16,840 bases of DNA from an uncultured Prevotellaceae bacterium (GTDB lineage Bacteria; Bacteroidota; Bacteroidia; Bacteroidales; Muribaculaceae): contig CALGGO010000079.1 in assembly GCA_937916085.1 (NCBI GenBank), positions 1-16,840 on the forward strand, read 5' to 3'. Under the pieces are notes generated by a model. The model saw only the letters and a program-made list of their open reading frames with translations. It did no database searches and was not told where the DNA came from. The translations under genes were made by a program, and so were the position numbers. This document shows positions 1 through 7,726 of this stretch, piece after piece; the stretch's first letter is position 1, and every line of letters starts with the position of its first letter.

Positions 1-162
1 TGCCGCCTCGCGTGTGTTGCCGCTCCATGAGAAGTAGGCAACCAGGACTTTCTTTCCCTTCATGTCAATTGTTTGTTTCTCTCCCTGATCGGTTGTCGTG
101 CATGCATGGAGGCTCAATGTCGCAGCAACCAGCAGGCATAATGTCGTGATGAATCTGTTCAT
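1..162 (-). CDS. Flavodoxin-like lipoprotein (5' part only)
   Basis: The gene begins at the ATG at 160-162 and runs off the left edge, leaving 54 N-terminal residues. These show a short basic start (MNRF), a hydrophobic stretch and a lipobox-like L-H-A-C with C21 as the likely lipidated residue. A linker follows, then GKKVLVAYFSWSGNTREAA (residues 36-54), the first beta strand and phosphate-binding loop (S-W-S-G-N-T) of a flavodoxin fold that holds FMN. It would therefore be a membrane-anchored flavoprotein facing the periplasm or outside. It starts only 9 bases after the stop of the alcohol-dehydrogenase-like gene, so it is almost certainly its co-transcribed downstream neighbour. The rest of the protein, including the second FMN loop, cannot be seen. 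Flavodoxin family assignment is firm; role is inferred. Confidence 0.85.
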   Translation of the reverse strand, partial: MNRFITTLCLLVAATLSLHACTTTDQGEKQTIDMKGKKVLVAYFSWSGNTREAA

Positions 163-171
163 ATCTATATA

Positions 172-1272
172 TCATTTTAAGCAGTTGTTAATCACTGTGG
201 TCACCTCACCAATTGACAATGAAGTGGTGATGTCGATGTCGGCAATCTGAGCGCTACAAGCCTCGCCTTCAAAGTACATGGGAACCCCAAACGACGAGAA
301 CAGTTCAACCAATCGTTTTTCACAATCCTTCATGTCGCCCTCCAGCCCGAAGGCGTCCTTCAGGAATTGCCCGATGTCCTCCTGATGATAAGGTGCCATC
401 GCGGTGAGGAAACGGGGGAAAATCGTCGTCAGGCTGCGGCGATAAGGCACACCGAACAGAACTTCAGGAATAAACTCCAGTTCGTAGATCTCGTAGGCAT
501 AGTTCGCTTCTTTGCCCAGTCCCAAGCGACTTGACGTAGAAATGGAAGCACCGTAGAGAATGACACCTCTCGCATCCAGGTCATTCGGTTCTTTCTGCAA
601 AGTCGTGATGGCCCTCAGTACATTCTTAATAACAGAGATGCCGATGTCATAGGAAACAGGGTTCTTATCACCCAGCGTGGCTGCCGACAGCTGAACCAGT
701 GTCACCAGCCCGGTATAGGCCGTCATCTCGCTACTAAGGGTGAGCGCATACTTGGGCACCAAGATAGCGACATCAGCACCAATGCCATAGGCGGTACCGA
801 AATCCCCAGTCCGTTTGTCTGCCGAAACGGCACCAAGGCCATACTCCGAGCCACTCGACGGATAGGTGGGCATCAACACAAGCGACAATTTCTCTTCGCC
901 GTGTGGGTCTTTCTTGTTCTTCACATAGTCCCACAAGTCTGCTGTATGCCTTGTGCCCAAGGCAACTAATTTCGCACAGTCCATGATGCTTGCACCGCCA
1001 GCACCGATAACAAGGTCAATCTCATAATCCTCACACAAGGTGATGCCCCGCTCGATGTCGGCAAGTTCACGCGATGCCCGCGCTAACTCGTGCAACTCGG
1101 CATTTGCGGCACGGGCCGACTTGAACACATCATCATAGCAACCATTTTCAAACACTGATCCATTGCCGAAGATAAACAAGACCTTCTTGCCAGACATCAA
1201 AGACGTGAGCGTGGGCGCGGGGTCATTGAGCAGCAACAATTTTGTGTCATTTCTTAACTGGAAATCTTTCAT
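172..1272 (-). CDS. Iron-type alcohol dehydrogenase homologue lacking the metal ligands
   Basis: This 366-residue protein aligns by eye along its whole length with iron-containing (YqhD/BDH-like) alcohol dehydrogenases. The start MKDFQL matches the family; a TTG start at 1299 is possible but less likely. The nucleotide-binding glycine loop is kept (GAGGASIMDCAK, about residues 90-101), as is PTYPSSGSEYG (about 135-145), equivalent to the usual P-T-x-x-x-x-G-S-E. The residues expected to bind iron or zinc are not: the usual GxxDxxxH reads GLVTLVQL (Asp to T191, His to L195), the next His is Y263 in IYELE, and the last His is Y277 in FGVPYRRSL. No signal peptide is seen, so it should be cytoplasmic, unlike its neighbours. 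It lies 68 bases after the aldo/keto reductase. A dead or repurposed nucleotide-binding paralogue fits best. Confidence 0.85.
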   Translation of the reverse strand: MKDFQLRNDTKLLLLNDPAPTLTSLMSGKKVLFIFGNGSVFENGCYDDVFKSARAANAELHELARASRELADIERGITLCEDYEIDLVIGAGGASIMDCAKLVALGTRHTADLWDYVKNKKDPHGEEKLSLVLMPTYPSSGSEYGLGAVSADKRTGDFGTAYGIGADVAILVPKYALTLSSEMTAYTGLVTLVQLSAATLGDKNPVSYDIGISVIKNVLRAITTLQKEPNDLDARGVILYGASISTSSRLGLGKEANYAYEIYELEFIPEVLFGVPYRRSLTTIFPRFLTAMAPYHQEDIGQFLKDAFGLEGDMKDCEKRLVELFSSFGVPMYFEGEACSAQIADIDITTSLSIGEVTTVINNCLK

Positions 1273-1288
1273 AGTGAATAATATTGTA

Positions 1289-1333
1289 TTAGAGTTCAAT
1301 AATCATTATGCCGCCATTCATGGTGTTGATGCC
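1289..1333 (-). other. Possible remnant of a secreted-protein C-terminal tail
   Basis: Just after the aldo/keto reductase stop, in another frame, the minus strand reads GINTMNGGIMIIEL followed by TAA. It resembles the GINIVNGKKILAK tail that ends the neighbouring esterase, and the DNA is similar too (GGCATCAACA shared, then AATGG against AACGG). A TAA lies immediately before it in the same frame. It may be a decayed T9SS-type tail displaced when the reductase gained its dockerin-like tail, or chance. Confidence 0.25.
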
Positions 1334-1340
1334 TTACTGA

Positions 1341-2600
1341 TCAAGATCGAAGCAAGATGTCAATCAATGCTGTCACATCGCCAATGGTCTTTTCCCCATC
1401 CTCGTTCACATCGGCTGGTACTGGTGCCATTCTAACATCGCTGAGCAAAAAATCAATCAGCCCTGTCACATCACCGATATTGATTTCGCCATCAAAGTTC
1501 ACATCACCCATGAGGTAGGCTGGAGTGAATGTGTGATTATAGGTATAATCCTGGAAATTACCGAATCCCCAGTTTCCATACTGGAGATTGAACGACCTGC
1601 CTGCATCGCCCCTGTCGATGGCTCTGATTGCTGCCATCTCCTCGTCGGTCAGTTCAAAGTCAAAGATGTTGATGTTCTCGGCGATATGGGCAGCATTGGT
1701 AGAGCCAGGAACGGGGTAGAGACCTTCTTGCATGTGCCAGCGCAGGATAATCTGATAGACCGTTCGGCCATGGGCCTGGGCAATCTGCTGGATGGTCGTG
1801 TTGTTGGGGTCAGTGCGGTTGTGGTTCAACGGGTACCAGCATTCCACCTGAATGTCATAATTGTTGGCATACAGTTCCCTGGCATCTGTTCTCTGGGCAA
1901 GCGGATGACACTCTATCTGTACCATTTGCGGCTTGATCTCGGCATTGTCCATGATGTAGTTGAACGCTTCCATGCGATTGTCAAAGTTGCTGATACCAAG
2001 TGCGCGGATGCGGCCAGCCTTGTATTCCGCCTCCATTACACGCCAGCAGGCAAGAATGTCTTGCAGGGTGCCAGCGGGATGGTGGATATACACGAGATCA
2101 ATGTAATCGACTTGCAGCCTCTGGAGCATGCCGTTAAACGCATTTTGCGCATCGGCGAGATTGCCTGAGATCTTACTCGTCACCCAAATCTGCTCGCGGG
2201 GTATGCCGCTTTCCTTGATACCCCATCCAGTACCGCGCTCATTATAGTAGAACATCGCATCGTCCAAGTGACGGTAGCCCGACTGCAACGCGGCAATGAC
2301 CATTCCGCGCACCGTCTCGTTGAGTTGCTGGCGCATGCTCGCATTTTCCATGCTATGCACCTGGGTACCGAGACCGAAACGCGGCATCATCACGCCGTTA
2401 TTGAGCCTAACCAGCGGGACGCCGGCAACCGATCTGATGTTTGAGACTGCCTGAGGGCCGCCGTCAGCCGTGTTACCGCCTGGCGCTGGTTGAGTCACCA
2501 CGTGGTCAAAATTACCGAAGGCGTAATTGTTCTCGCTCTGTGCCATAGCACCGATACTCAGCAGCACCGCTGCCAGCATCATGAAAAATCTTGTCTTCAT
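1341..2600 (-). CDS. Secreted aldo/keto reductase with C-terminal dockerin-like repeats
   Basis: The 419-residue protein has a Sec signal peptide (MKTRFFMMLAAVLLSIGAMAQ, cleavage near residue 20), a linker, an aldo/keto reductase barrel from about residue 62 to 330, and a C-terminal dockerin type I-like pair. The AKR catalytic tetrad is complete by motif: D113 and Y118 (HLDDAMFYYNE), K143 (WVTSK) and H173 (YIHHP). The tail has two calcium-loop/helix repeats starting at D366 (DVNFDGEINIGDVTGLIDFL) and D397 (DVNEDGEKTIGDVTALIDIL). AKRs normally reduce carbonyls with NADPH in the cytoplasm, so an exported one is odd: no NADPH pool is known outside the membrane. Dockerins elsewhere bind cohesins; none is visible here. 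The start sits right at the signal peptide, 73 bases after the esterase. Family and tail are certain; substrate and anchoring partner are unknown. Confidence 0.92.
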   Translation of the reverse strand: MKTRFFMMLAAVLLSIGAMAQSENNYAFGNFDHVVTQPAPGGNTADGGPQAVSNIRSVAGVPLVRLNNGVMMPRFGLGTQVHSMENASMRQQLNETVRGMVIAALQSGYRHLDDAMFYYNERGTGWGIKESGIPREQIWVTSKISGNLADAQNAFNGMLQRLQVDYIDLVYIHHPAGTLQDILACWRVMEAEYKAGRIRALGISNFDNRMEAFNYIMDNAEIKPQMVQIECHPLAQRTDARELYANNYDIQVECWYPLNHNRTDPNNTTIQQIAQAHGRTVYQIILRWHMQEGLYPVPGSTNAAHIAENINIFDFELTDEEMAAIRAIDRGDAGRSFNLQYGNWGFGNFQDYTYNHTFTPAYLMGDVNFDGEINIGDVTGLIDFLLSDVRMAPVPADVNEDGEKTIGDVTALIDILLRS

Positions 2601-2673
2601 ACTTGATTTGGTTTTAGTTGATTATTAATGCAGCGTGTTGTGTTTTGGGCTATTCTGTTAAAAAGAATTTTTA

Positions 2674-4659
2674 TCACTTGGCCAGGATCTTTTTACCGTT
2701 GACGATGTTGATGCCTGGCTGAATGGTTGCCAGGCGGCGACCGTCTGTTGAATAGATGCGGCCATCGTCCAGCCTGGAGTCGGCTCTGATTGGGTCAATG
2801 CTTGAGTAGCCTGGTTGCGCTTGCCAAAAGGCCACCGCATCGTCAATCCAGCCCTCGGCTACTGTGCCGGTACCCAGACCGAAGCCGTGAGGCAGGCCGC
2901 TATAGGCGTGGAATTCGGTGGGAATGCCCAGTGCGGCAAGGCTTTCAAGGCGACTTTGCATAGTCCGCCACGATGCAATGCCATCGCTGGTACCGCAGCA
3001 GGCATAGGTGGGCGCATCATCCTGGCTCACGGCGGTATATCCTGTGTATTGCATGATAACGGCCGAGGTTTGAGGGACATCGGTGCGTCCCGTCAACTGG
3101 TGAAGGTAGCCGCTATTGCCCAGCGTCGCTGCCATGCGGGCACCAGCCGAGCCGCCCCACAGCGAGTAGCCGTCAGGATTCACCCCGAGTTCATCGGCAT
3201 GGTCACGGATGAATGTGATGGCCCGTGCCAGGTCCTCATAGGCATCGCCAGGACGATAGATCAGCGCAAAGGCATTATACCCTTTCTTGGACAACTCCAG
3301 TGCATGGGGAAAACTGTCATGCATGGCTCCCACATAGGAGAAGCCGCCGCCAGCGTTGCAGATGGCAAAGGGAGCGCCATTCTCACCCTTGAAAAAGAAC
3401 AGACCGGTATTGCGCAACTCGGGATTGGCCTGCTTCTCGGCCTCGGTATAGATGTCGAGAAAGCAGCCATCGGCATGAGAGCGCAGGTAGTTGCACACCT
3501 CCACGGTCTTGTCGGGGTCGATGTAGTTGTACCACGCCAGGTCAAGATCCTCGAGGGTGGTGCCACTCCAGTAGCCCGTGTTCACGGGAAAGATGAGACG
3601 GCCATAGTCCTTAAAGGCAGGGTCGTTGATAACATCTTCGATCAGGGTCTCACGAGTGTAACAAGCCTGCTGCTCGTTTGCCGGGAAGAAAAACGGCAGG
3701 GCATTGTAACAGAACTCCCACACGGCATTGAAGTCGTGCTGGCCGCCCTCCTTCATGTGATAGGAAAAATTGCTGGCATTGAATGTGTCGCTCAAGGCAG
3801 CCATGGCGAGTGCCTGGTTGTGGGTCTGGGGGCGGCGCACGTCATTGGTCCCGACGGCGTACCAGACGTAGAAGTTGTTGCCATAGGGTGAGGCATTCAC
3901 CAGGTCGGCCAGGAACTGAGCCGTTTCCTCGGGATAGTATTGACCGCCATACATGCCCTGGCTCCAGTTATCACCACTCATGGGCAGGTACATGCGGCTA
4001 TAGGGGAATGCCTGCTCAAAGACATACCATGTGGTGATGGCGCCCAGCGAGAAGCCACCGATGGCACGATGCTCGTGCGAGGCGAGGATGCCCTCGGGGG
4101 TGAAATCAGTACAATAGGTGCTGTAACGGCTCTCGACGGCAGGAATCAGGTCATTGACATATTCCTGAGAGAACACAGCAGCCTCACGAGTGCTCTCGCC
4201 CCAATCCTTGGCCTGGTTATCCTTGTCCCACGTCGGTGACACGGCGATGAAAGGCCGACACTTGCCGCTCTCGATCAAGTGGTCGAACAGATGCACCATC
4301 GTGGTTTTGCTGTTGCCATTTCGCCTCAGGAAATATTCTTGGGCAACGCCTGTCCAGCCATGCAGCAGATAGATGATGTCATACTGCTTGGACGGGTCGT
4401 AGCCATAGGGCACATATACATAGGCGGGCTTGTGGGTCACAGGCTGGCTGCTTGAAGTGTAGTCCTTGGAGTCATACTCTACAAGTTCTATCGTTCCTTG
4501 ATGCTCTGCTGCCTGGAAAAAGTCTGACGGGACAGGCATGGTGTATTGTATCTCAAAATCTGAAGGAGTGCCGCCAGTCTCGGCCAGGGCCTCAACGCCG
4601 TCGGTCGAACAGGCAGTAACCGCCATCAGCATCGTCATGTTAATAATCGCTCTCTTCAT
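2674..4659 (-). CDS. Lipoprotein with two alpha/beta-hydrolase (esterase) domains
   Basis: This 661-residue protein is a fusion of two esterase-like domains. A lipobox V-T-A-C puts the lipidated cysteine at C17. Domain 1 (about 55-325) resembles CE1/feruloyl-esterase or esterase D proteins: YLLHGWTG at 97-104, nucleophile S204 in GGFSLGA, probable acid D273 (GTND) and H308 (GGQHDFN). Domain 2 (about 355-615) resembles BD-FAE/acetyl-esterase-type enzymes: NAGGGF oxyanion loop at 435-440, nucleophile S504 in GGSAGAR, D559 (GTSDG) and H591 (LPHGFG). Both triads therefore look intact. The tail GRIYSTDGRRL...PGINIVNGKKILAK (633-661) looks like a T9SS type A sorting domain. Such domains remove acyl or feruloyl groups from plant or host glycans, but the natural ester is unknown. 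It begins 13 bases after the Fe-S protein gene. No CAZyme neighbours are visible. Confidence 0.9.
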   Translation of the reverse strand: MKRAIINMTMLMAVTACSTDGVEALAETGGTPSDFEIQYTMPVPSDFFQAAEHQGTIELVEYDSKDYTSSSQPVTHKPAYVYVPYGYDPSKQYDIIYLLHGWTGVAQEYFLRRNGNSKTTMVHLFDHLIESGKCRPFIAVSPTWDKDNQAKDWGESTREAAVFSQEYVNDLIPAVESRYSTYCTDFTPEGILASHEHRAIGGFSLGAITTWYVFEQAFPYSRMYLPMSGDNWSQGMYGGQYYPEETAQFLADLVNASPYGNNFYVWYAVGTNDVRRPQTHNQALAMAALSDTFNASNFSYHMKEGGQHDFNAVWEFCYNALPFFFPANEQQACYTRETLIEDVINDPAFKDYGRLIFPVNTGYWSGTTLEDLDLAWYNYIDPDKTVEVCNYLRSHADGCFLDIYTEAEKQANPELRNTGLFFFKGENGAPFAICNAGGGFSYVGAMHDSFPHALELSKKGYNAFALIYRPGDAYEDLARAITFIRDHADELGVNPDGYSLWGGSAGARMAATLGNSGYLHQLTGRTDVPQTSAVIMQYTGYTAVSQDDAPTYACCGTSDGIASWRTMQSRLESLAALGIPTEFHAYSGLPHGFGLGTGTVAEGWIDDAVAFWQAQPGYSSIDPIRADSRLDDGRIYSTDGRRLATIQPGINIVNGKKILAK

Positions 4660-4672
4660 TTCACCTTAAGTT

Positions 4673-5575
4673 TTATCGGTTTTGGTTATTGGCCTTCTTG
4701 ATATCGACCAGCGACACGTTCTCGTTACGGTAGCGGGCCATCGGGTTGAGTTCACGCTCCAGTGTCAGTGCTTTCGGCGGACAGGCATGGACGCAGGCAA
4801 GGCAATACTCGCAAGGGTCCGAGAACTCGGCACGGCTATCCGTCATGCTGAAGTTGCCGTGAGGACAGACGGCTGCACAGGTGCCACAGGCAATGCAGGC
4901 TTCGACATTCAGCCTCAACAGGCGCTCGGCCTCCATCGGGAAGTGGTTCTCCTGCAACCGCTTGAGCCATCCGCGCATCTGGTCATCAATCTCGACATGA
5001 CTGATGTATTGCCGCTGGCTCTCCACGTCGGCGACCAGTTGAGCGAGGGCCTCGGGAATGTGTTTGTCAATGCGCGTCTGCTCATTCATGTCAAACACCG
5101 GCAGGTAATTGTCAACCATGAGCAGCGTGTTGATATAGTGGACGGTGAGTCCTTGCTCCAGGCAGTACTCATTCCACCAGTCGGCAACGTTGGCGGCATA
5201 GTTGCCATAGGTGATAATCGAAAAGATGTACCTTGCCTTGAGCCGCGCCTTGTTCACAAATTCCCGAACCATGAGCGGCGCCGCGGCCGCAAAGTCTGGA
5301 AAGACAATGCCGATCTCGTCGGCCTCATAGTCCAGTGCACCGTCTTTCAACGCTTGTGGAATACTGATTGGCTCTGCCGAGAAGGCCCTTGCCGCATACA
5401 AGCTGTTGCCTGTAGCGGTGAAATAAAACACGAGTCGTTTCTTTCTCTTTTCCATATCGTCTCCCGTGGTTGCGGCCAGCGAGGTCAAGCCTGTGGATGA
5501 CAAAGTGGTCGTAGCCACAATACATCCCATGGCCTTGAGCGCATCACGCCGGTTCATTTTGCGGTTCTTGTTCAT
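4673..5575 (-). CDS. Tat-exported flavodoxin plus 2x[4Fe-4S] ferredoxin (EFR1-type)
   Basis: The 300-residue protein joins a flavodoxin-like domain to a bacterial ferredoxin, the arrangement called EFR1 family ferrodoxin. Its N-terminus carries a twin-arginine motif (N-R-R-D-A-L-K, residues 8-14) and a hydrophobic stretch, fitting Tat export of a folded cofactor protein. The FMN loop is FTATGNS (52-58). Two CxxCxxCxxxCP clusters lie at C227/C230/C233/C237 and C255/C258/C261/C265, so two [4Fe-4S] centres are expected. It should shuttle electrons between flavin and iron-sulfur centres outside the cytoplasmic membrane. Its ATG overlaps the TGA of the DUF362 gene as ATGA, implying translational coupling; M7 is an alternative start. 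The two proteins probably work as a pair, since many DUF362 proteins carry their own ferredoxin domain and this one does not. Confidence 0.9.
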   Translation of the reverse strand: MNKNRKMNRRDALKAMGCIVATTTLSSTGLTSLAATTGDDMEKRKKRLVFYFTATGNSLYAARAFSAEPISIPQALKDGALDYEADEIGIVFPDFAAAAPLMVREFVNKARLKARYIFSIITYGNYAANVADWWNEYCLEQGLTVHYINTLLMVDNYLPVFDMNEQTRIDKHIPEALAQLVADVESQRQYISHVEIDDQMRGWLKRLQENHFPMEAERLLRLNVEACIACGTCAAVCPHGNFSMTDSRAEFSDPCEYCLACVHACPPKALTLERELNPMARYRNENVSLVDIKKANNQNR

Positions 5576-6720
5576 TGAATTATCTGTTTCTTGCCGTTGA
5601 TGATGTAGATGCCACTATCCAGACCCTCGAGGCTCTTGACATTGATGGCAACGGTTTTGCCCTCAATAGTGAAGATGTTGTAGCTCTGCTGTTCTTTCAT
5701 GCTCAACTCGTCGACCGATTCCACATCATTGAGGTCGATCAAGGTGTACTCACGGCTGCCCAGTCCAATCTGCTCGGCCCAATCGATGATGTGAGTGCCA
5801 TGACGCTGCGCAATGCGGTTGAGCAGGGGTTGATGGTTGTCGCCAGCCGAGGACGGCATGTTGACAAAGTCAAGGCAGGCTTGGTCAAGTGCCACGGGGT
5901 CGGTCGAGGCAAGGATGCCCACGTCGGCCATAACAGGAGCGGCGGGATAACCGTTGCAGTCACAGTCAACGCTGATATTGTTCATCACGTCAATATAGAT
6001 GATGTTTTTTCCTTCTTGATGAAAGTATTGATGAATGGCATTGGCCACCTCGGCCATCGACTCAAGAAATCCGTCCTGGTCGTCGGCATACTGCATCCAG
6101 CGGGAACTCACCTCGTTGCGCCCGGCAGAGTGAATCAATGCCTTGCCACGACGTGCCGACATGCCGATGGACTGATTCTTCAAGACTCCACCGAAACCGC
6201 CCATCTGGTGTCCCTTGAAGTGCGCCAGGTTGACCATGAAGTCGTAGTTAGCCATGTGCGCGCCCACCACAGCATTGGGGAAATGGGGCGCAATCCCGTT
6301 TTGTGTATCGGCCGACATGGGCAACAGCATTTCACCGGCCGAGTTGTCAGCTCCATCCGAGTCCATCAGGTCGAGCTCATGCTTAAACCCTCCGGCAACA
6401 GTGTAGCCTCGCTGACTGATGATGTTGCGATGACTGGTAGTGGTGCTGCGCGAGCCGCTGTAGGTCGTGTTGCACTCAACAAGCGTGCCGTCGATGCTGT
6501 TCACAAAGTCCCTAATCAGGTCTGGCCTCAGTTGGTTGGAGCTTTGCGATTCACCCGTGCTGATTTTCACTGCGACTCGACCCGTTGCAGGTACCCCCAA
6601 TGCTTGATAAATGGTCTGCAAACCATCGGGTGAGATGTCGCTTGTAAAATAAACCTTGGCCTGCGCCATGACTGGAAGTGACGAGACCATAATTGCGATC
6701 ATCAATAAGAACTTTTTCAT
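5572..6720 (-). CDS. Exported DUF362 protein with C-terminal sorting-like tail
   Basis: I chose the ATG at 6718-6720 because it begins a clear Sec signal peptide (MKKFLLMIAIMVSSLPVMAQ), giving 382 residues; an upstream in-frame extension to 6801 lacks support. Family landmarks of DUF362 (uncharacterised Fe-S centre proteins) are visible: FKGHQMGGFGGVLKN (168-182), a CDC motif at 253-255 and GILASTDPVALDQA (268-281). No CxxCxxCxxxCP ferredoxin cluster is present, so a metal centre would have to use other residues or the partner encoded next. Residues about 345-382 (YNIFTIEGKTV then SGIYIINGKKQIIQ) match the layout of T9SS type A sorting tails. It is the first structural gene after the AraC regulator and overlaps the Tat flavodoxin/ferredoxin gene by ATGA. 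The biochemical role of the family is unknown. Confidence 0.85.
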   Translation of the reverse strand: MKKFLLMIAIMVSSLPVMAQAKVYFTSDISPDGLQTIYQALGVPATGRVAVKISTGESQSSNQLRPDLIRDFVNSIDGTLVECNTTYSGSRSTTTSHRNIISQRGYTVAGGFKHELDLMDSDGADNSAGEMLLPMSADTQNGIAPHFPNAVVGAHMANYDFMVNLAHFKGHQMGGFGGVLKNQSIGMSARRGKALIHSAGRNEVSSRWMQYADDQDGFLESMAEVANAIHQYFHQEGKNIIYIDVMNNISVDCDCNGYPAAPVMADVGILASTDPVALDQACLDFVNMPSSAGDNHQPLLNRIAQRHGTHIIDWAEQIGLGSREYTLIDLNDVESVDELSMKEQQSYNIFTIEGKTVAINVKSLEGLDSGIYIINGKKQIIQ

Positions 6721-6815
6721 TGTAATATTGATATTTTGGTTAGTTAAAGATGGCGATGGATTCATTAATAGATTAATCTGAAACATTATTCCATGCCGCA
6801 AAATAACAACGAAAG

Positions 6816-6844
6816 CCCGAAACCGTCGTTAAACAGATTTCGGG
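6816..6844 (-). terminator. Hairpin between the AraC gene and the DUF362 gene
   Basis: CCCGAAA (6816-6822) and TTTCGGG (6838-6844) form a 7-bp stem around 15 bases, 45 bases after the AraC-type stop codon. On the minus strand it is followed by CTTTCGTTGTTATTTT, a weak T-rich tract. It is a candidate terminator or attenuator that could separate the regulator from the structural genes. Confidence 0.4.
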
Positions 6845-6888
6845 TATTTATTTCAATAATTCCGTTTCTCTTGTGTGTGTCTGCGGTT

Positions 6889-7689
6889 TTATTCGCGGAA
6901 GGTGGTGGGCGTTGCGCCCAGATACTTCTGGACGTAGCGGCTCAAATAGGACGGCGATGAGAAACCGAACATATCGGCAATCTCATTCAGTGTCAGCGTC
7001 TTGTCGCGCAACAAGCGGCTGATGTCAAGCGATGCGTAACGGATAATCCAGTAGTTAGCGGGGAATCCGCTCACCTTCTTGGACACCTCGCTCAAGTATT
7101 TGGAGGTGACGCACAATTTGTCGGCATAGTAGGCGACCTCGCGGTTCTGACGGTAATCGCCACGCTCCAGCATTTCCAGAAAACCCTCCATCAATTGGGC
7201 ATGCTGGGCCGAAACCGTCTCTCCGCCATGCAACTCCACATGAAAGTCAAACAAGTCGATAATCATGCACTGGATGGCATTGATCATCGCGTCACGGTGA
7301 AAGTTGTGGGTAGTCAGTGCCAACCGTCGCTTGATGTAGTCAAAATCCAGGGCACACACACGCTGCTGCTCAGGCGTGAGGCGCATGATGGGGTTGTTGA
7401 ACAGTGCCAACTGGCCTTTGGTGCCATAATTGCTATTCGGAGTCGAGATAGCGATAAACTCGGGTGTCACATAGACCACGTCAACGACAAAGTCGTCGCT
7501 CTGACAGACATTGGTCATCAAGTCGCTGCGACGCACAACCAGGCAGTCACCAGCCTCCATGCTGTAAGACCCATTATTGAAGTCAAACGAGCATGCCCCC
7601 CGATGGCAATAGGCATGGCACAGATAGCCGGCATGATTGCCGACACCAGTCAACCGATCCTCAACGATAATGTGTTCCGTTCCTTTCAT
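6889..7689 (-). CDS. AraC-family transcriptional regulator
   Basis: The start ATG at 7687-7689 (MKGTEHIIVEDR) gives 266 residues. The N-terminal half is a cupin-like sensing domain: GYLCHAYCHRGACSFDFNNG (21-40), then SYSMEAGDCLVVRRSDL, the usual AraC_binding strand pattern. The C-terminal AraC/XylS DNA-binding domain has two helix-turn-helix units, about 185-206 (VAYYADKLCVTSKYLSEVSKK) and 233-256 (TLNEIADMFGFSSPSYLSRY), ending in the family-typical GATPTTFRE. It lies just upstream of, and on the same strand as, the redox/esterase cluster, so it most likely controls that cluster in response to a small molecule. The ligand and operator are unknown. The promoter lies almost on the start codon, suggesting a nearly leaderless message. 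Confidence 0.92.
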   Translation of the reverse strand: MKGTEHIIVEDRLTGVGNHAGYLCHAYCHRGACSFDFNNGSYSMEAGDCLVVRRSDLMTNVCQSDDFVVDVVYVTPEFIAISTPNSNYGTKGQLALFNNPIMRLTPEQQRVCALDFDYIKRRLALTTHNFHRDAMINAIQCMIIDLFDFHVELHGGETVSAQHAQLMEGFLEMLERGDYRQNREVAYYADKLCVTSKYLSEVSKKVSGFPANYWIIRYASLDISRLLRDKTLTLNEIADMFGFSSPSYLSRYVQKYLGATPTTFRE

Positions 7690-7695
7690 CGGGCG

Positions 7696-7726
7696 CAAAT
7701 ATACTCATTTTCAACAAAAAAACAAA
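7696..7726 (-). promoter_or_regulatory. Bacteroidetes promoter of the AraC-family gene
   Basis: On the minus strand TTTG (7726-7723), a 19-base spacer and TATATTTG (7703-7696) match the Bacteroidetes sigma consensus TTTG-N19-21-TAnnTTTG exactly. The -7 box ends only 6 bases before the ATG. Confidence 0.7.
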
